Positions 22,920-33,829 of a DNA stretch of 64,000 bases are shown here, in pieces. The notes under the pieces are model-generated. The model searched no databases. It had not been told where the DNA came from and saw nothing but the letters and a program-made list of their open reading frames with translations. Within the stretch, counting starts at the first letter, position 1. Every line of letters begins with the position of its first letter. The DNA lies in contig NC_088872.1 in the NCBI RefSeq assembly GCF_032884065.1, positions 7,806,186 through 7,870,185 on the forward strand, written 5' to 3'. The stretch comes from Artemia franciscana. Its lineage: Eukaryota; Arthropoda; Branchiopoda; Anostraca; Artemiidae. The position numbers were made by a program, and so were the translations under genes.

Positions 22920-23375
22920 ACAGTTTGTGGTAATGAAGGAGCACCGTGGCTCAATAGTAACCAAAACTCTAAAAAATGAAATTTTGATATCCATAAATGT
23001 ATCAAAAGAATGGATTATTATGCTGATTTCAAATATATAAATTTTATTAAGTTTAATTTTATCCATCAAAGGCTGCGAGCATGAAAAAATTTGCCTGGTT
23101 TTCGAAAAAAGGGGAGAACACCCCCTAAAAGTCATAGTGTATAAATAAAAATCCCACCGTCACATTTAGCGCAACAGAGAACCGTACTGCAGAGGTTTCA
23201 AGCTCCTATCTGCAAAAATGTGGAATTTCGTAGTTTTTGCCAGAAGAAAGATCACGGATGCGTGTTTATTTGTTTTTTGTTTGTTTGTTTTTCCCAGGGG
23301 TGATTATATCGACCTATTGGTCCTAGAACATCGTGAGAGGGCTCATTCGAACAGAAATTAAAACTTTTAGTGTTA
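22920..23375 (-). repeat. Repeat family A, reverse orientation
   Basis: Reverse complement of the family A 3' part: 'GTGGCTCAATAGTAACCAAA', 'AAAATTTGCCTGG', 'CTCCTATCTGCAAAAATGTG' and 'CAGGGGTGATTATATCGACC'. It breaks off at about 23375, where LINE sequence begins. Confidence 0.8.
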
Positions 23376-23394
23376 ATATTTTGTTACTATTTCC

Positions 23395-24235
23395 TTTTTT
23401 ACTAGTTTACTAGTTTTGGTTACTTGTTACTATTTTTGATTTATATAAATGACCTTCCGAGGTGTTTACTACAAGATAGCAGCTTAGCAGTAATTTTTGC
23501 AGATGATACGGCAGTGACAGTAAAAGCTAAAACCCCATCTTTGTTGGTTAAAAAAATGGTGACAACAATAAATACTTTGCATGTAACTACATAGCTCCGA
23601 ACTTTTCTAAGACTGAATTCATGATTTTAGGGCGGTCACAGAGGGCGGTCACCATAGAAGAATTAATCGTAAATCAAAGTAGGATAAAGGAGTAAATTCA
23701 TTTCGTTATCTTGGGAATGTTTTCCCTGAGCTTTTATCTTTCCGTAAGCATTCTGATTGTTTGAAATTGGAACTTTGGGGACACTTTTGGGAACTTTTGG
23801 GAGCAGTGGGGGAATTTGCCAGAATTCGTATACAAAATTCTTTTTATAGGTCTTGCTTTATCTTTTCCATCTTGATTTTACGCGTGAGCTGGTCAAGGGT
23901 AATTGTCCGGTGTAAATTTTCACCGAGATTGAATTGTCTAGAGCAGTGGTACACAAAATTATTTAGACACTATACCCCTTTTTATCCACAGTACTTTTAA
24001 GGTACCTCTTGTCATTTACCGGTACTAACTAAACTATACCTAAAATATAAATAAAATTGCCTGTTCTAGAGCTAAAGGGTTGTTTAGTTGTTTTTGTTGG
24101 CCGACCGCGTACCCCCTAAAACTTGTTACATACCCCCAAGGGTACACTATTACCATTTGAGAACCACTGGTCTAGACGGTGTTTCCGTGGGGGGGGGTGT
24201 CTCCGTGAGGTTGGGGCCAGATTTGCTGATAGTAT
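23395..24235 (+). pseudogene. LINE reverse transcriptase fragment (interrupted by a hAT-type element)
   Basis: Plus-strand frames read YINDLPRCLLQDSSLAVI then FADDTAVTVKAKT, which is reverse transcriptase motif C with the FADD signature, followed by APNFSKTEFMILG and, after 23700, LGNVF and LSFRKHSDCLKLELWGHF. This order is that of Jockey/CR1-type LINE ORF2 downstream of the catalytic core. Stops and frame changes are present, so it is dead. The 5' and 3' parts of the LINE are missing; the fragment is split at 23943 by a younger insertion. Confidence 0.8.
23944..24169. mobile_element. hAT-type miniature element with 8-bp target duplication
   Basis: Starts 'CAGTGGTACACAAA' and ends 'TTTGAGAACCACTG', inverted ends of the CAGTGGTTCTCAAA class known from hAT elements. 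Immediate flanks are GTCTAGAG (23936-23943) and GTCTAGAC (24170-24177), a 7/8-match direct repeat of the length expected for hAT insertion. 226 bp, no coding capacity. Confidence 0.85.
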
Positions 24236-24261
24236 TTGAAAACGATCAGAAAATAAATAAA

Positions 24262-24520
24262 AAAACAAGTTTTTCAGCTGAAATTAATCAGGAACATTAA
24301 AACTTAAAACGAACAGAAATTATTACGTATATTAAGGGGGCTGCCCCCTCCTCAACACCTCGCTCTTTACGCTAAAGTTTTAATTTTGTTCCAATTCTTT
24401 AAAGATTGACTTCTGAAACACAACGGCCGTCTAATTAGAACAATAAGCTTTTTTAAAAGTACTAAAAATCTAAAAATAGAGGTGTTGAGGAGGGGGAAGC
24501 CCCCTTCATATATGTTATAA
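24262..24520. repeat. Repeat family A core, partial foldback
   Basis: 'ACAAGTTTTTCAGCTGAAA' then 'CGAACAGAAATTATTACGTA' and 'CTCGCTCTTTACGCTAAAG', followed at about 24480-24525 by a short complementary arm ('GAGGTGTTGAGGAGG'). Confidence 0.75.
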
Positions 24521-24529
24521 TTTGTGCGC

Positions 24530-26030
24530 TTAAACAAGTATTTAAGCACCAAAAGCAGCGAAAATGAAATATTAGTTTTTGAATTGGTTACGTGAAAACA
24601 TTTACCACCATATTTGTCTCTGTGCATATGCAGTTTTGGTTGTGGTGGGTGCGAAATTTTGAAAAAGAGAAACGTGGGTGAAAAATCAGAAAAAGTTAGC
24701 TGGAAACATATGACAACAAGTAGCTTGGTTGCTTTAGCTTTCCTTTGTGGGTTTAGTTGTTTTCGGGAAGTTAAGAGATTGTTAATGTTTGAGTTTTGAC
24801 GGACAAAATGCATTGTCAAACTTAGTTATTTAATTTTTTGCTTATTTATTTTCAAGGCTCCACTAGACAACACTGACAGACATGTGGCGCTGTCTGATAA
24901 ACTCAATAAGTTTCGAACAGCCGAAAGGTAAATCTTGGAAAGTTGTAGAGCTAAAGGTATGACTAATCTCAAAATGGGTCCCGGGGTAAAACTAAGCTTT
25001 TAATTTTTATTTCTCCTGTATTTTACAGTCTATTGGCTTCAGCCAATAGCTAGCATTGTTCATAATCGGAAAGTAGATGTTACTTATTAGTGAAATTTTT
25101 AATTGATGCGTATAAGAAATTTATATAGAGACTGTAAAAACTAATTAAGGATTCAAGGTTAGTTTTTAGATTCATTGTTGTTTAATGTTGTTTTGAATAC
25201 AAAAATTTGTGCACATTTCAAAATACTTTAATTTTTCTTGCAGTCCACCACCAGTTAAAGCGTTTTTTTACTGTTATTTTACTGTTAGAGATACTAATTA
25301 TTTCTTCCAAGAAAACAATTATGCAGTAAAATTCATTTTTATATTATTACCCCTTATACTGAATTATCCGATGGTACTTAGAAGAAATAATTAATATCTC
25401 TCGCCACTTACTCAGGCCCTTGGACGATAAGAATGGACTCTAGCCGTCAGCCAGAAATAACATTCTCGGGCTTTCGGCTATCATAAACATACCCTAAGAT
25501 CACGTCCCACTACTAATTATATTACTAATCACTATTATACCATAGAGGGCTAAGACAAATTTTCCCAGCCTAAATCAAGAAAAATGAATAGATCCCATTA
25601 ATTCATTTCATTACTAAACTTAGGTTTACCACATGTTAAGACGAGTCCATAGTTGCATTCATCGCTTCCAAACGTGACAATGTTACCAAAGTTCCTTGTC
25701 ATCATTAAGTCATGCTGTTCCCTGGTGTGTCTTAGAGTAATTACTTTACTAGTTCATTAATAAATTCAAATCAACAAATATTATGGCCAATGAACACATC
25801 TGGTATTCATAAAGGCTTTTAAGTAAATTGGGAACAGAAGCCTCTGGCTTCTTCTAAGATAGCCTGCTAATGCTTTTATTCTCCAGCGTTTCAATGTTCT
25901 AACAGTTTTTTCTTTTGAAGAAAGAAAGGTCAATATCGGAAAATTCTTACAATGCTGGGAAGTCTTTATCATGGCTGCAGCATTAGCTGTAACGTTAAAG
26001 CAAACCGCAACCCATGGTAGCGGGAATTTA
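24530..26030. other. VGlut intronic DNA without recognised features
   Basis: AT-rich, stops in all frames. The 150-codon minus-strand open frame at 24367-24819 runs through repeat family A sequence and shows no domain or conserved composition, so I do not call it a gene. Confidence 0.5.
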
Positions 26031-26340
26031 AAATCGGATTAGCCCCCTTCAACTATCCCTTTTTTCCCCAAAGATATCCAAACAAAATTTTGAGATAGCC
26101 GTTTGGTTTATTATACTTAAAAGGCCCAATAAATATGCATCAGGGCATATGGTCCCACAAGCCCTAGGGAAAGGAATGTAAGTTGCAATTTGTCCATCGT
26201 TTACAGATAGTAGTTGTTATTGGAAAACATAAGGACATTTTTCGCGGAGGGATTTTCCACGGAGGAATTTTCAGGGGAAGTCTTCGTAGCAGATTTTTTG
26301 GGGGAGACTAATGAGCAGTAAGAATTTCCTGGGAGTGGGG
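26030..26340 (-). repeat. Repeat family A, middle part, reverse orientation
   Basis: Contains 'TTGAGATAGCCGTTTGGTT', 'GGTCCCACAAGCCCTAGGG', 'GTAAGTTGCAATTTGTCCA' and a GGGG-rich end, matching 16990-17270. Boundaries approximate. Confidence 0.65.
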
Positions 26341-26698
26341 GGAACGCATACCACAATAATTATTATTGTCCATACTAGCGTCTACTTTGTATAAATTAAA
26401 AGTATTTTTTAGGAACGAACGCACCACCATGTTGAACTATGGTCTTTGTAGCTGGGAAACTGAAGATTTAATTTTTCGACAAGTCTAAATAAAAACTCCC
26501 ATTTTGCTGTGGGGTATTTTCTTTCCCTACCTTATAGTTAAGTACGAAAAAACAAATTGGCATATATGCATATATTTAACTTTCTACATTTTTAACTAAA
26601 CTATACTCACTTTGTTTTGAATACAGTACTGTGAATATAAATATAGAAACTATACTAAAAAGAGAAAAAAAGAAAGGAAAATAAAAAAAATTACTTAC

Positions 26699-26778
26699 CC
26701 CTGTGAGAGTCTCATTAGATACCATTTGCACTTTTGCTACACCCATATTACATCGAATACCAAAGGAAATTGAAAAAC
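26699..26778 (-). CDS. VGlut: Vesicular glutamate transporter, internal exon (most upstream seen)
   Basis: 80-bp exon encoding, after a split Gly codon, FSISFGIRCNMGVAKVQM then VSNETLTG. The ISFGIRCN(L/M)GVA motif marks the first transmembrane helix of vesicular glutamate transporters, and the NET sequence provides a candidate glycosylation site in the first luminal loop. The acceptor is TTTTTTTAAG and the donor GTAAGT. It starts with two bases of a codon and ends in phase 0. The 5' exons, which should encode the cytosolic N-terminus and a RRY(I/T)xAIMS-like end, were not found to the right within this window. Confidence 0.93.
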
Positions 26779-26789
26779 CTTAAAAAAAT

Positions 26790-27430
26790 ATTTGCTTAAC
26801 TTTTATTTCTAATTAAGTCTTATTAATGTCATTCAGGAGTTTTTCTGCTATCCTATATTCTTTGTTCTCTGTGGGGGGAATTTATTTTGATGTATTATGA
26901 CTTCTTCATCGGCTTGTTTGATTATCTGGAGATGCTAATTTGCAGCCTCAATGCAATTCCAGATTCTGCGGCGGCTAAGATCGAACTCTTAATATTGGGT
27001 CCCATATTACCGAGAAAGATCAATGCCACCGTGTTACCACACTGTTTGGTGCATTATGGTGATTTTCAATCACTATTTGTCAATCACAATTGCAGTCTAC
27101 TTTTTATTTGTTTGAGACCATATTCCAGATGGAGATTATTTATTTGTGAGTCGAGTGGTTTGGACCCACTCACTATGTACATTATAACCAGCAACTTAAT
27201 TGATTTCTGACCGTATTCCTATATTAATTTCTATCAACAAATCAACTGACATCATTTTTATATAATCTTAATAAGGGCTTATGCCAGATTTGCCTCTCAT
27301 TCACTCGGACTATCTATCTTGACTTTTTCTACAATTAGCCACTACTTAATTATAATTCAAAATCAATGTCCGTTGATTTTGAATTAAAAATCAAGTAGTT
27401 GTAGCCAGATGTCTTAGAATCATTTAAAAA
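26790..27430. other. Sequence upstream of the last VGlut exon seen, nothing recognised
   Basis: Contains a 107-codon plus-strand open frame at 26887-27210 with no recognisable domain. A short self-complementary stretch near 27350-27400 (AATTCAAAATCAA versus TTGATTTTGAATT) can form a hairpin. Confidence 0.45.
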
Positions 27431-27545
27431 TGAGTGAGGTATTCAGGGGTAGCAATCCTCCTCATATACGTAGTAATTTCTGTTCGTTTTAAGTTTTAAT
27501 CTTCTCCTTACTTTCAGTCGAAAAAACTTGTTTTTTAAAAATTTA
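27430..27545 (-). repeat. Repeat family A core arm, reverse orientation
   Basis: 'GTAATTTCTGTTCGTTTTAA' then 'TCCTTACTTTCAGTCGAAAA' and 'AACTTGTTTTTTA', the complement of the core arm. Confidence 0.8.
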
Positions 27546-27947
27546 ATTGTAGATAGAAGCGGGAAATGTCCCCCTTTGGGCTTTTACGAGATGTCGAATT
27601 TTATTATCAAATTTTGAACAAGGATATACATATCATTTTTAGGGAGTGTCTACTATGCCGATTTTTAATGGGTATAGTTTCTGCCAATTAAAACTAAAAA
27701 AGAAATTTTTTTTTCAGGTTTGAACAGGACATAAACATCAAGTTCTAAATGTATATTCTTTCACCGGATTAGCGCTTTTTAAAGTTTCTATTCGTATCGG
27801 CGTTTTTATACACTTTGACGCACATTATGATGTTCTTTCCATTTGAAATATGAGCATTGGCACCGGTAAAATATCTTTTCTTGTTAGAGTGATTTAGATT
27901 CTAGCCTATTCCCTCCTTTAAATTTAAAAAAAGCTACAGGTGAAAAG

Positions 27948-28108
<161 letters not shown>

Positions 28109-28109
28109 C

Positions 28110-29110
28110 TAGTCATAAAACACTATGGTTTGCAACCCCGGCTTTTGTAAAAAACGCAGTTAAAATGTTGTCCATTCACTTGGTTTAACTCCTTTTTTAA
28201 AAATTCATTCCACTTTTGTTTTTCATCATCATTCTTTTGATAAGAACACAATAATTTACCCCATCCTGTTACAATTCTTTTATCCATCCCTAGCTGTATC
28301 ATTACGATAAATGTCTTTTTTTTTTAAATTATGACCGCGTTTCTATCAGTGATAGTTAAGAGCCAGTTCCTAAAATAAAAATTCATGCATCAAACAACCT
28401 GACAACCTGACTTTCCCCCAGGGGTAATAAATTTTCTGGTGAAAATCTAAAAGCATCCCAGAGATATTTAGCGATAAGGGGAAATTGAACATGCACCAGC
28501 ATTGCTGGAATTCGTAACCTGTGACAGGGATAGACTACCTTTTAACAGCTATGTCCTAGATTGCTTCACTTGGAGAATGAAACCGCTATGAAGAAACACG
28601 TTTTCATGATGGAACGATTTGATATGCAGTTCGAAGTGAAAGCATAGTTGTACAAATAATACTATAAATGTAGGTTTATAGAGCACAGGGAGAGTAGACA
28701 GCTCAATCGCAAATGTACACACGAATTTATACCACGGGAGGGAATGATTTCCAGAAGAAATATACTAAATTCGTAAATAAGATGAAAAAACAAATTTTGT
28801 CTGTCAAAACACTACGCCCAAAGTTCGTCAGTTAGCCCAGTTTGGACCAAAATAAAACTTCACGCAACAAAACAGTAAAAACGGGCAGTTTAGTCTGACG
28901 TTATACTAACCCTCACTTAAAAAAGAAAGGGAAATTAAATCAAGTCCTTTCAATAAAAATTTCGGAGTGGGGTTTAATATACATCAATAAATTATTAGGT
29001 ATTATATTTATAGCTTACCTAGAGAGTAGGGGAAATTAGGACAAAACATATTCTCAAGAGAAGCAACCTTGTACCATTTCTTTGCACACAATCAAGTGAA
29101 TGCAATCTTT
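28110..29110. other. Gene-free DNA, nothing recognised
   Basis: Mixed composition, stops in all frames, no repeat family of this window recognised. Confidence 0.5.
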
Positions 29111-29116
29111 ATTTTC

Positions 29117-29420
29117 TTAAGTCCCGTCCATACTCGCAAGATGGCTTGGAGCCACTCTTTTTGACAGGGCCCACACCAGGATTCGATACGAAGATCTGTC
29201 TTTTCCTCTTCTGGAGAGTTGTTGATGTGATTCTTGTCGAAGTTGTGAATCGACTGCTTTCGTAATTGGGGCTATATCTTTAGAGAGGGCATAAGCCATG
29301 GCTCGATATGAAGATCTGTCTTGTGTTGCTCTGGAGAGTTGTACGCTGGGCTTGCGGCTGAAGTTGTCAATCCACCACTTCCGTGGTCTTCCTCAAGGTC
29401 ACTATCCTTCAATCTTTCCT
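29117..29420 (-). pseudogene. LINE C-terminal ORF fragment, internally duplicated
   Basis: Minus strand reads RGRPRKWWIDNF then SRATQDRSSYRAMAYALSK, and a second copy of the last part, RRGKDRSSYRILVWALSK, lies about 145 bp further on. The GRPRxxWxD...DRxxWR pattern is the common tail of many LINE ORF2 proteins. A direct repeat around 'GAAGATCTGTCTT' (near 29190 and 29310) shows a local tandem duplication. Confidence 0.6.
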
Positions 29421-29861
29421 TCGAGTGCTATCTTCGGGGAAGGGTTCGAAAGTTGTTGGAGAGGATTTAGTTGTCTTAGGATTATTTTATGCTGTTACTT
29501 GTGATCCCATTAGAGTGAGATCCCTCTCAAAACAATGAAGACAAATAAAGCACGTATATGTGAAGCAATAAGTACAATATTTCGTCTTTTTGCAGTTGGG
29601 GATTTTAAATTCTTTGAAGGGGTTCTTCAGGATCCAGAAAATTTATAATAAATTTCCATAGAATTTAATCTATATTTTGGATGTTCTTGTTTGTGACCTT
29701 GCTTATATTATTAAATTAAATGCCCGACTGTTAATGTTACACATTCATAACCAGAAACAATTGGATATTCTTAGTATTATAGCTATGTATACCGATGAAT
29801 AATATGAGAAAAAGATATGTTTATAAAAGGAAAGCGAGGATAATTCAAGCCAGTGCAAATA

Positions 29862-29894
29862 TTTCGGCCTAGACCCCCACTCATCTACCCTCAG
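29862..29894 (-). other. Decayed retroelement terminus related to the hammerhead-like core
   Basis: Minus strand carries CTGAGGG, a spacer, GGCC and GAAATATT, resembling the better-preserved core at 45991-46022. Stem pairing is poor here. Called by similarity only. Confidence 0.3.
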
Positions 29895-30548
29895 TGCAGA
29901 AATAAAGGGATCATATTAAACAAACGCTATAATAAAATTATGGTCTAAAAAATTACTTACCAATGGAAAAGGTCTTTTCAGTCGTAATACCACAGTAATT
30001 AAAAAAAAGTTGTCAGTACTAAGCAATTGGAAGGAAATTCCTTCTGTTTAGCAAGCTGTTACTTTAGGTTTCACCTATCCCTCCACCAGTAGCGGTTCTG
30101 GCCTCTTTTATGTCCCGGGAAAAACCTTGATTAGTACCCTCCCCCCTGTCTCCTGCAAAATTTCAAGATCTAATCAAAATTTTAATACTTTTTTAAATTT
30201 ATTATTTCAATTATTTAACTATTTTAATTAAATCATTGTTTAATTAATTTTTATTTTATTAATTATTTCAATTTATTAAATGTACCCTCTCCTCTATTCT
30301 TGTAAAAATTAAAAAATAAAAAATGACTACAACCGCTAGATTATTTATTTGAAATTTTGCAACCCTAGGATTTCTGTGACCGGGGCAAGTACCCCCTCTA
30401 TCCCTTCGTAAATTTACCCTCTGTCCCTCTGTCATCTCTAATACTGCCTCTGCCTTCCACCTATTCAAAGATGATAATTATACTTCAACACATTTATATT
30501 TCCTCGACAAATCATAAGTTTTGTCTGGATTTGTGTTCCCATTAAAGG

Positions 30549-30551
<3 letters not shown>

Positions 30552-30617
<66 letters not shown>
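30552..30617. repeat. Poly(A) tract, 66 bases
   Basis: Pure A run directly joined to a family A core arm on its right. It could be the expanded A-rich terminus of that foldback. Confidence 0.9.
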
Positions 30618-30619
<2 letters not shown>

Positions 30620-30905
30620 GAAATTAAGAAGCAACGTTAAAACTCAGAACGAAAAAAAACTTATTTCGTTTATGAAGTGCTACCTACTCCTCAAAACCTT
30701 GGTCTTTATGCTAAAGCTGTTAGCACTTCTAAAAAAGCTTCATATTCTCATTTGACTGTCCCAGTGTTTCAATAACCGTTCTTGAAAAAATGGGGGAAAA
30801 AAAATCAAACTTTAGCGTAAAGAGCAAGGTCTTGAGGAGGGGCAACCCTTTAGATACAGAATAATTTCTGTTCGCTTTGAGTTTAAATGATGCTCCTTAC
30901 TTTCA
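30618..30905. mobile_element. Repeat family A foldback (core), diverged
   Basis: Left arm 'ACTGAAATTAAGAAGCAACG' to 'CTTTATGCTAAAGCTG'; right arm 'CTTTAGCGTAAAGAGCAAGG' to 'TGATGCTCCTTACTTTCA'. Arms are inverted and diverged, with about 70 bp of unique spacer. Confidence 0.75.
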
Positions 30906-31225
30906 CTACTTCCTTAGCCGTCCTGGCTGTGGTTGGCGCACTCGTTTGACTATTCTTTGTCCAAGGGGCACGGGGTCGTTTCCTGGCTTAGCCAGTTATT
31001 TTGTTTGGGACGGGGATCAGTGGCGTGACTCTTTAAGCTCAGCCGGAGTCAACCCAAACGGTACCTGAAGAAATTTGGGGGAAGGTATGCAGGAAGGGTG
31101 TGCGAAAGCACAGGATGACTGGCCCCAAGCCCCTAATTGCACCCCCTGGCTAAACGGCCACGAAGCGAAGATCAGCACCACTGGTTTGGACCTTGAGGGT
31201 CTAGTGCCGTCATACTTACTTACTT
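30906..31225 (+). mobile_element. tRNA-derived SINE, copy 1
   Basis: About 320 bp shared with a copy at 42553-42830. It has an A-box-like TGGCGCACTCG (30934-30944) and a B-box-like GGGTCGTTTCC (30973-30983) at tRNA-like spacing, then a shared body ('GCATGCAAGAGC'-like, 'CCTGGCTAA', 'GTCCAAGGGGCACGG'). The tail ends in repeated TACTTACT. It inserted next to or into a family A foldback. Confidence 0.7.
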
Positions 31226-31660
31226 TCAGTTAAAAAAAAGCATTAAAAAAGATATTTTCTTATTTTCTTTTCAAATGATACCGGTATGGCTCACCCTCCA
31301 TGAAATATTCACCCCCCTCCTCAAAGGAAAATCTTCCTTGGAAATTTCAGCCAGCGTATAGAGCACCCCCGTCAAATTCCCTCCAGACAGTTTCATCCTC
31401 GCTGAAAATCCCCCCGAAATTTTCCTTAGCACACTTTTATTTGAAAAAGACTTTTGTTTCTAATCGGTTTCTCGATCACTCTGAAAATGCTGAATTCCGT
31501 AGAAATTTTTTCCTGAAATTAAAACTCGCGGAAAATGGCGCCCAGATAATTCCCCCGAAATATCTCCACATACAAAAATGAACTGACAAAGAGAATCGCA
31601 TAACAGTTACAAAGAATTTCGTATAGGAATTATGTCACAACCCCCCAAGAGCAAAATAGT
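31225..31660. other. Gene-free DNA
   Basis: Contains a 93-codon open frame (31300-31581) rich in Pro, Ser and Lys with no recognisable domain. The C-rich text ('CCCCCCTCC', 'AATTCCCCCGAAA') resembles parts of repeat family A. No gene supported. Confidence 0.45.
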
Positions 31661-31820
31661 AAAATTCCACGTTTTGTATATTAGAGCTTGAAGATTCTAT
31701 AGTAGGATTTTCTGGTACGCAGAATCTGATGGTGAATTACATTAACATTCTTTGAATTTTAGCGGGTATTTCAGTCCAATTTTAAAAAGCAGGCAAATTT
31801 TTTCAGGCTCATAACTTAAT
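31660..31820 (+). repeat. Repeat family A, 3' part, truncated
   Basis: 'AAAATTCCACGTTTTGTATA', 'GAGCTTGAAGATTCTATAG', 'GCAGAATCTGATGGTGAAT' and 'TTTTCAGGCTCATAACTT' match the start of the window. Confidence 0.75.
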
Positions 31821-31834
31821 TTTTTTTTGTTTTT

Positions 31835-32062
31835 GAACAGACTTGACTAGAGCCGTTGCTGAAAAGTACGAAGACCAACTTTTCTGTGTTAAACTTGACA
31901 TTTATTTTTGAACATACTTGACTAGAGCCCTTGCTGAACAGTACGGTGACCCAACTTTTCTGTGTTAAACTTGACATTTATTTTTGAACAGACTTGACTA
32001 GAGCCCATGCAGAACAGTACAAAGACCAAATTTTCTGTGTTAAACTTGACATTTATTTTCAA
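31835..32062. repeat. 75-bp tandem repeat, three copies
   Basis: Units start at 31835, 31910 and 31986 with 'GAACAGACTTGACTAGAGCC' and end 'GTGTTAAACTTGACATTTAT'. Few differences between units indicate a recent duplication. It lies just before the assembly gap and the transposase-like gene. Confidence 0.9.
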
Positions 32063-32207
32063 TAGACTAAAAAAAAACAACATTTATCAGAGATTAAAGA
32101 TAAAATTCTCACAAGAAATAAGAGATACACCCACACCTTTGTGGACAGGACAGAGCTATTAAATGAAATTGGGGATATGGATCATTACGATTAAGTGACT
32201 TTAAAAT

Positions 32208-32307
32208 NNNNNNNNNNNNNNNNNNNNNNNNNNNNNNNNNNNNNNNNNNNNNNNNNNNNNNNNNNNNNNNNNNNNNNNNNNNNNNNNNNNNNNNNNNNNN
32301 NNNNNNN
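32208..32307. other. Assembly gap, 100 N
   Basis: Exactly 100 N, the size often used for a gap of unknown length. Reading frame and order across it are not established. Confidence 0.99.
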
Positions 32308-32308
32308 C

Positions 32309-33724
32309 GTAAATACGCTAGGAATTTCTGAACAGATGGTGAAAACTGCGTTGAAGAAAAAAGTGCCTGGTATGGGAGCTTCGAAAAGGGATGAAAGAGG
32401 TCGAAAAGAGGAATCCCGCAGATTCACCGATATAAGAGAACTTAAATCCTGCAGGGAGCATATAAAACTTTTGAAAAAAGCCCCAAGCCATTACTGCAGA
32501 GCTAGATCTAAATCTCAGTATTTGGAAGATGGGATCAAGAGTCATGCTCACCTTTATAGACTTTATCGAGAGTGGTGCCTGGAAAACAATAGACAAGCTG
32601 CGAGATCCGACAAATACAAAGAGATTTTTCAGCATGAGTTCAATCTCAGCTTTTTCCGTCCCAAAAAAGACCAATGTGACAAGTGTGTTGCAATGGAAAA
32701 TGCTAGCCCTCAGATGAAAGAACAGTTGACTATACAGCACAGTGAGCACATCAGAAACAAGGAAGAAAGTAGAAAGTTTATGGCAGAGGAAAAAGAGAGA
32801 GGAAAGATGGACCCTGAAAGGATTATCATAGCGTGCTTTGACTTACAAAAGGTCCTACAGTGTTCGCGTGGAGAAGTTTCTTCTTACTACTATAAGTCGA
32901 AACTTGACTGTTACAATCTCAGTATCTATAACTGCAATACTCGCGAAGGAAACTGCTACATGTGGCATGCAGGCACTGCTAAAAGAGGCTCGTCAGAAAT
33001 CGGGAGTTGTGTTTACAGCTTTATTGTGAGTAAGGTAGAAAAAGGAGCAAAAGAATTCGTTTTCATAAGTGACAATTGCGGAGGACAAAACAAGAACAAG
33101 AACCTTGTTTCCCTTTATTTATACTGTGCCAGTAAATTTAAGATAGTAATTACTCACATGTATCTTGAAACCGGGCACACGCAAAATCAAAACGATTCGG
33201 TCCATGCTGTCATCGAGAGATTTGCTAAGAACCAAACAGTGTATGTGCCTTCTCAGTGGTTTCAGATTGCAAAAAGTGCATGTTTGAAGAGTCCTTACAA
33301 AGTAAAGGAAATGGGAATGTCTGATTTCTATGATCTTGATAAGCTATATAGAGAGACCAGTGATAATTTTAACGTCGATCTTAACGGGGTTAAAGAGAAC
33401 TTCACAGAAATCCGAATGTTGAAAGTTGATTACACATTGCCTGACATGATTATTGTATGGACCAGCTGGGCAGCTAAAGACATCAAGATGATTGAAACAA
33501 TCAGGAGGTCAAGAAGGGGAAAAGCTTCAGTGAAGAAGTCAGCTGGGTCGTGCAATTTGCAAAAGCTGTATTCTGGTCCAGTTCCAATTCACGAAAGAGT
33601 GTACCGCGATATTAAAGATCTTTGTAAAAAAAATTTGATTCCTGAAGCTTATCACCAGTTTTTCAGAGACCTTCCGTTCGATTGCTTAAAAGAACGTTCT
33701 GCGGAGTCGGATGATTCTGATTAA
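32309..33724 (+). CDS. Transposase-like protein with DNCGGQNKN motif, 5' end in gap
   Basis: 471 open codons from the gap to a TAA. Starts VNTLGISEQMVKTALKKK, then SHYCRARSKSQYL, a zinc-like cluster in FRPKKDQCDKCVAMEN (about residue 135), CFDLQKVLQC, YYYKSKLDCYNLSIY, MWHAGTAKRGSSEIGSC, then VFISDNCGGQNKNKN (about residue 255) and THMYLETGHTQNQNDSVHAV. This architecture is common among multi-copy uncharacterised arthropod and cnidarian proteins that look like DDE-type transposases: FDLQ Asp, SDNCGGQN Asp and a C-terminal acidic site. I cannot name the superfamily with certainty. The frame is intact, so the copy is young or domesticated. A run of short inverted motifs follows at 33830-34163. 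Whether the protein begins left of the gap is unknown. Confidence 0.75.
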   Translation, partial: VNTLGISEQMVKTALKKKVPGMGASKRDERGRKEESRRFTDIRELKSCREHIKLLKKAPSHYCRARSKSQYLEDGIKSHAHLYRLYREWCLENNRQAARSDKYKEIFQHEFNLSFFRPKKDQCDKCVAMENASPQMKEQLTIQHSEHIRNKEESRKFMAEEKERGKMDPERIIIACFDLQKVLQCSRGEVSSYYYKSKLDCYNLSIYNCNTREGNCYMWHAGTAKRGSSEIGSCVYSFIVSKVEKGAKEFVFISDNCGGQNKNKNLVSLYLYCASKFKIVITHMYLETGHTQNQNDSVHAVIERFAKNQTVYVPSQWFQIAKSACLKSPYKVKEMGMSDFYDLDKLYRETSDNFNVDLNGVKENFTEIRMLKVDYTLPDMIIVWTSWAAKDIKMIETIRRSRRGKASVKKSAGSCNLQKLYSGPVPIHERVYRDIKDLCKKNLIPEAYHQFFRDLPFDCLKERSAESDDSD

Positions 33725-33829
33725 CTTCGTTTTATTTTTCTCTTTTGATACTTCGAATAGTAATTTTTCATTTTGTCATACTTTGAATATGAATTAAAAT
33801 AATATATGGTGAAATATTTGATATAATAT

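Noticed and set aside
24367-24819. 150-codon minus-strand open frame
   Set aside because: Overlaps repeat family A, has no domain or splice context, and equivalent frames are not open in other copies of the repeat.
29940-29995. Possible additional VGlut exon upstream of 26778 (donor-like GTAAGT on the minus strand at about 29957)
   Set aside because: No acceptor at a suitable place, and the peptide in the required phase does not resemble the segment that precedes the GFSISFGIRCN helix in this family.
30552-30617. Poly(A) as the tail of a processed pseudogene
   Set aside because: Sequence to its left shows no gene or retroelement body; it is joined to an A-rich foldback terminus, which is a simpler origin.
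32191-32427. Open frames running through the N gap
   Set aside because: The gap length is conventional, so any frame across it is meaningless.
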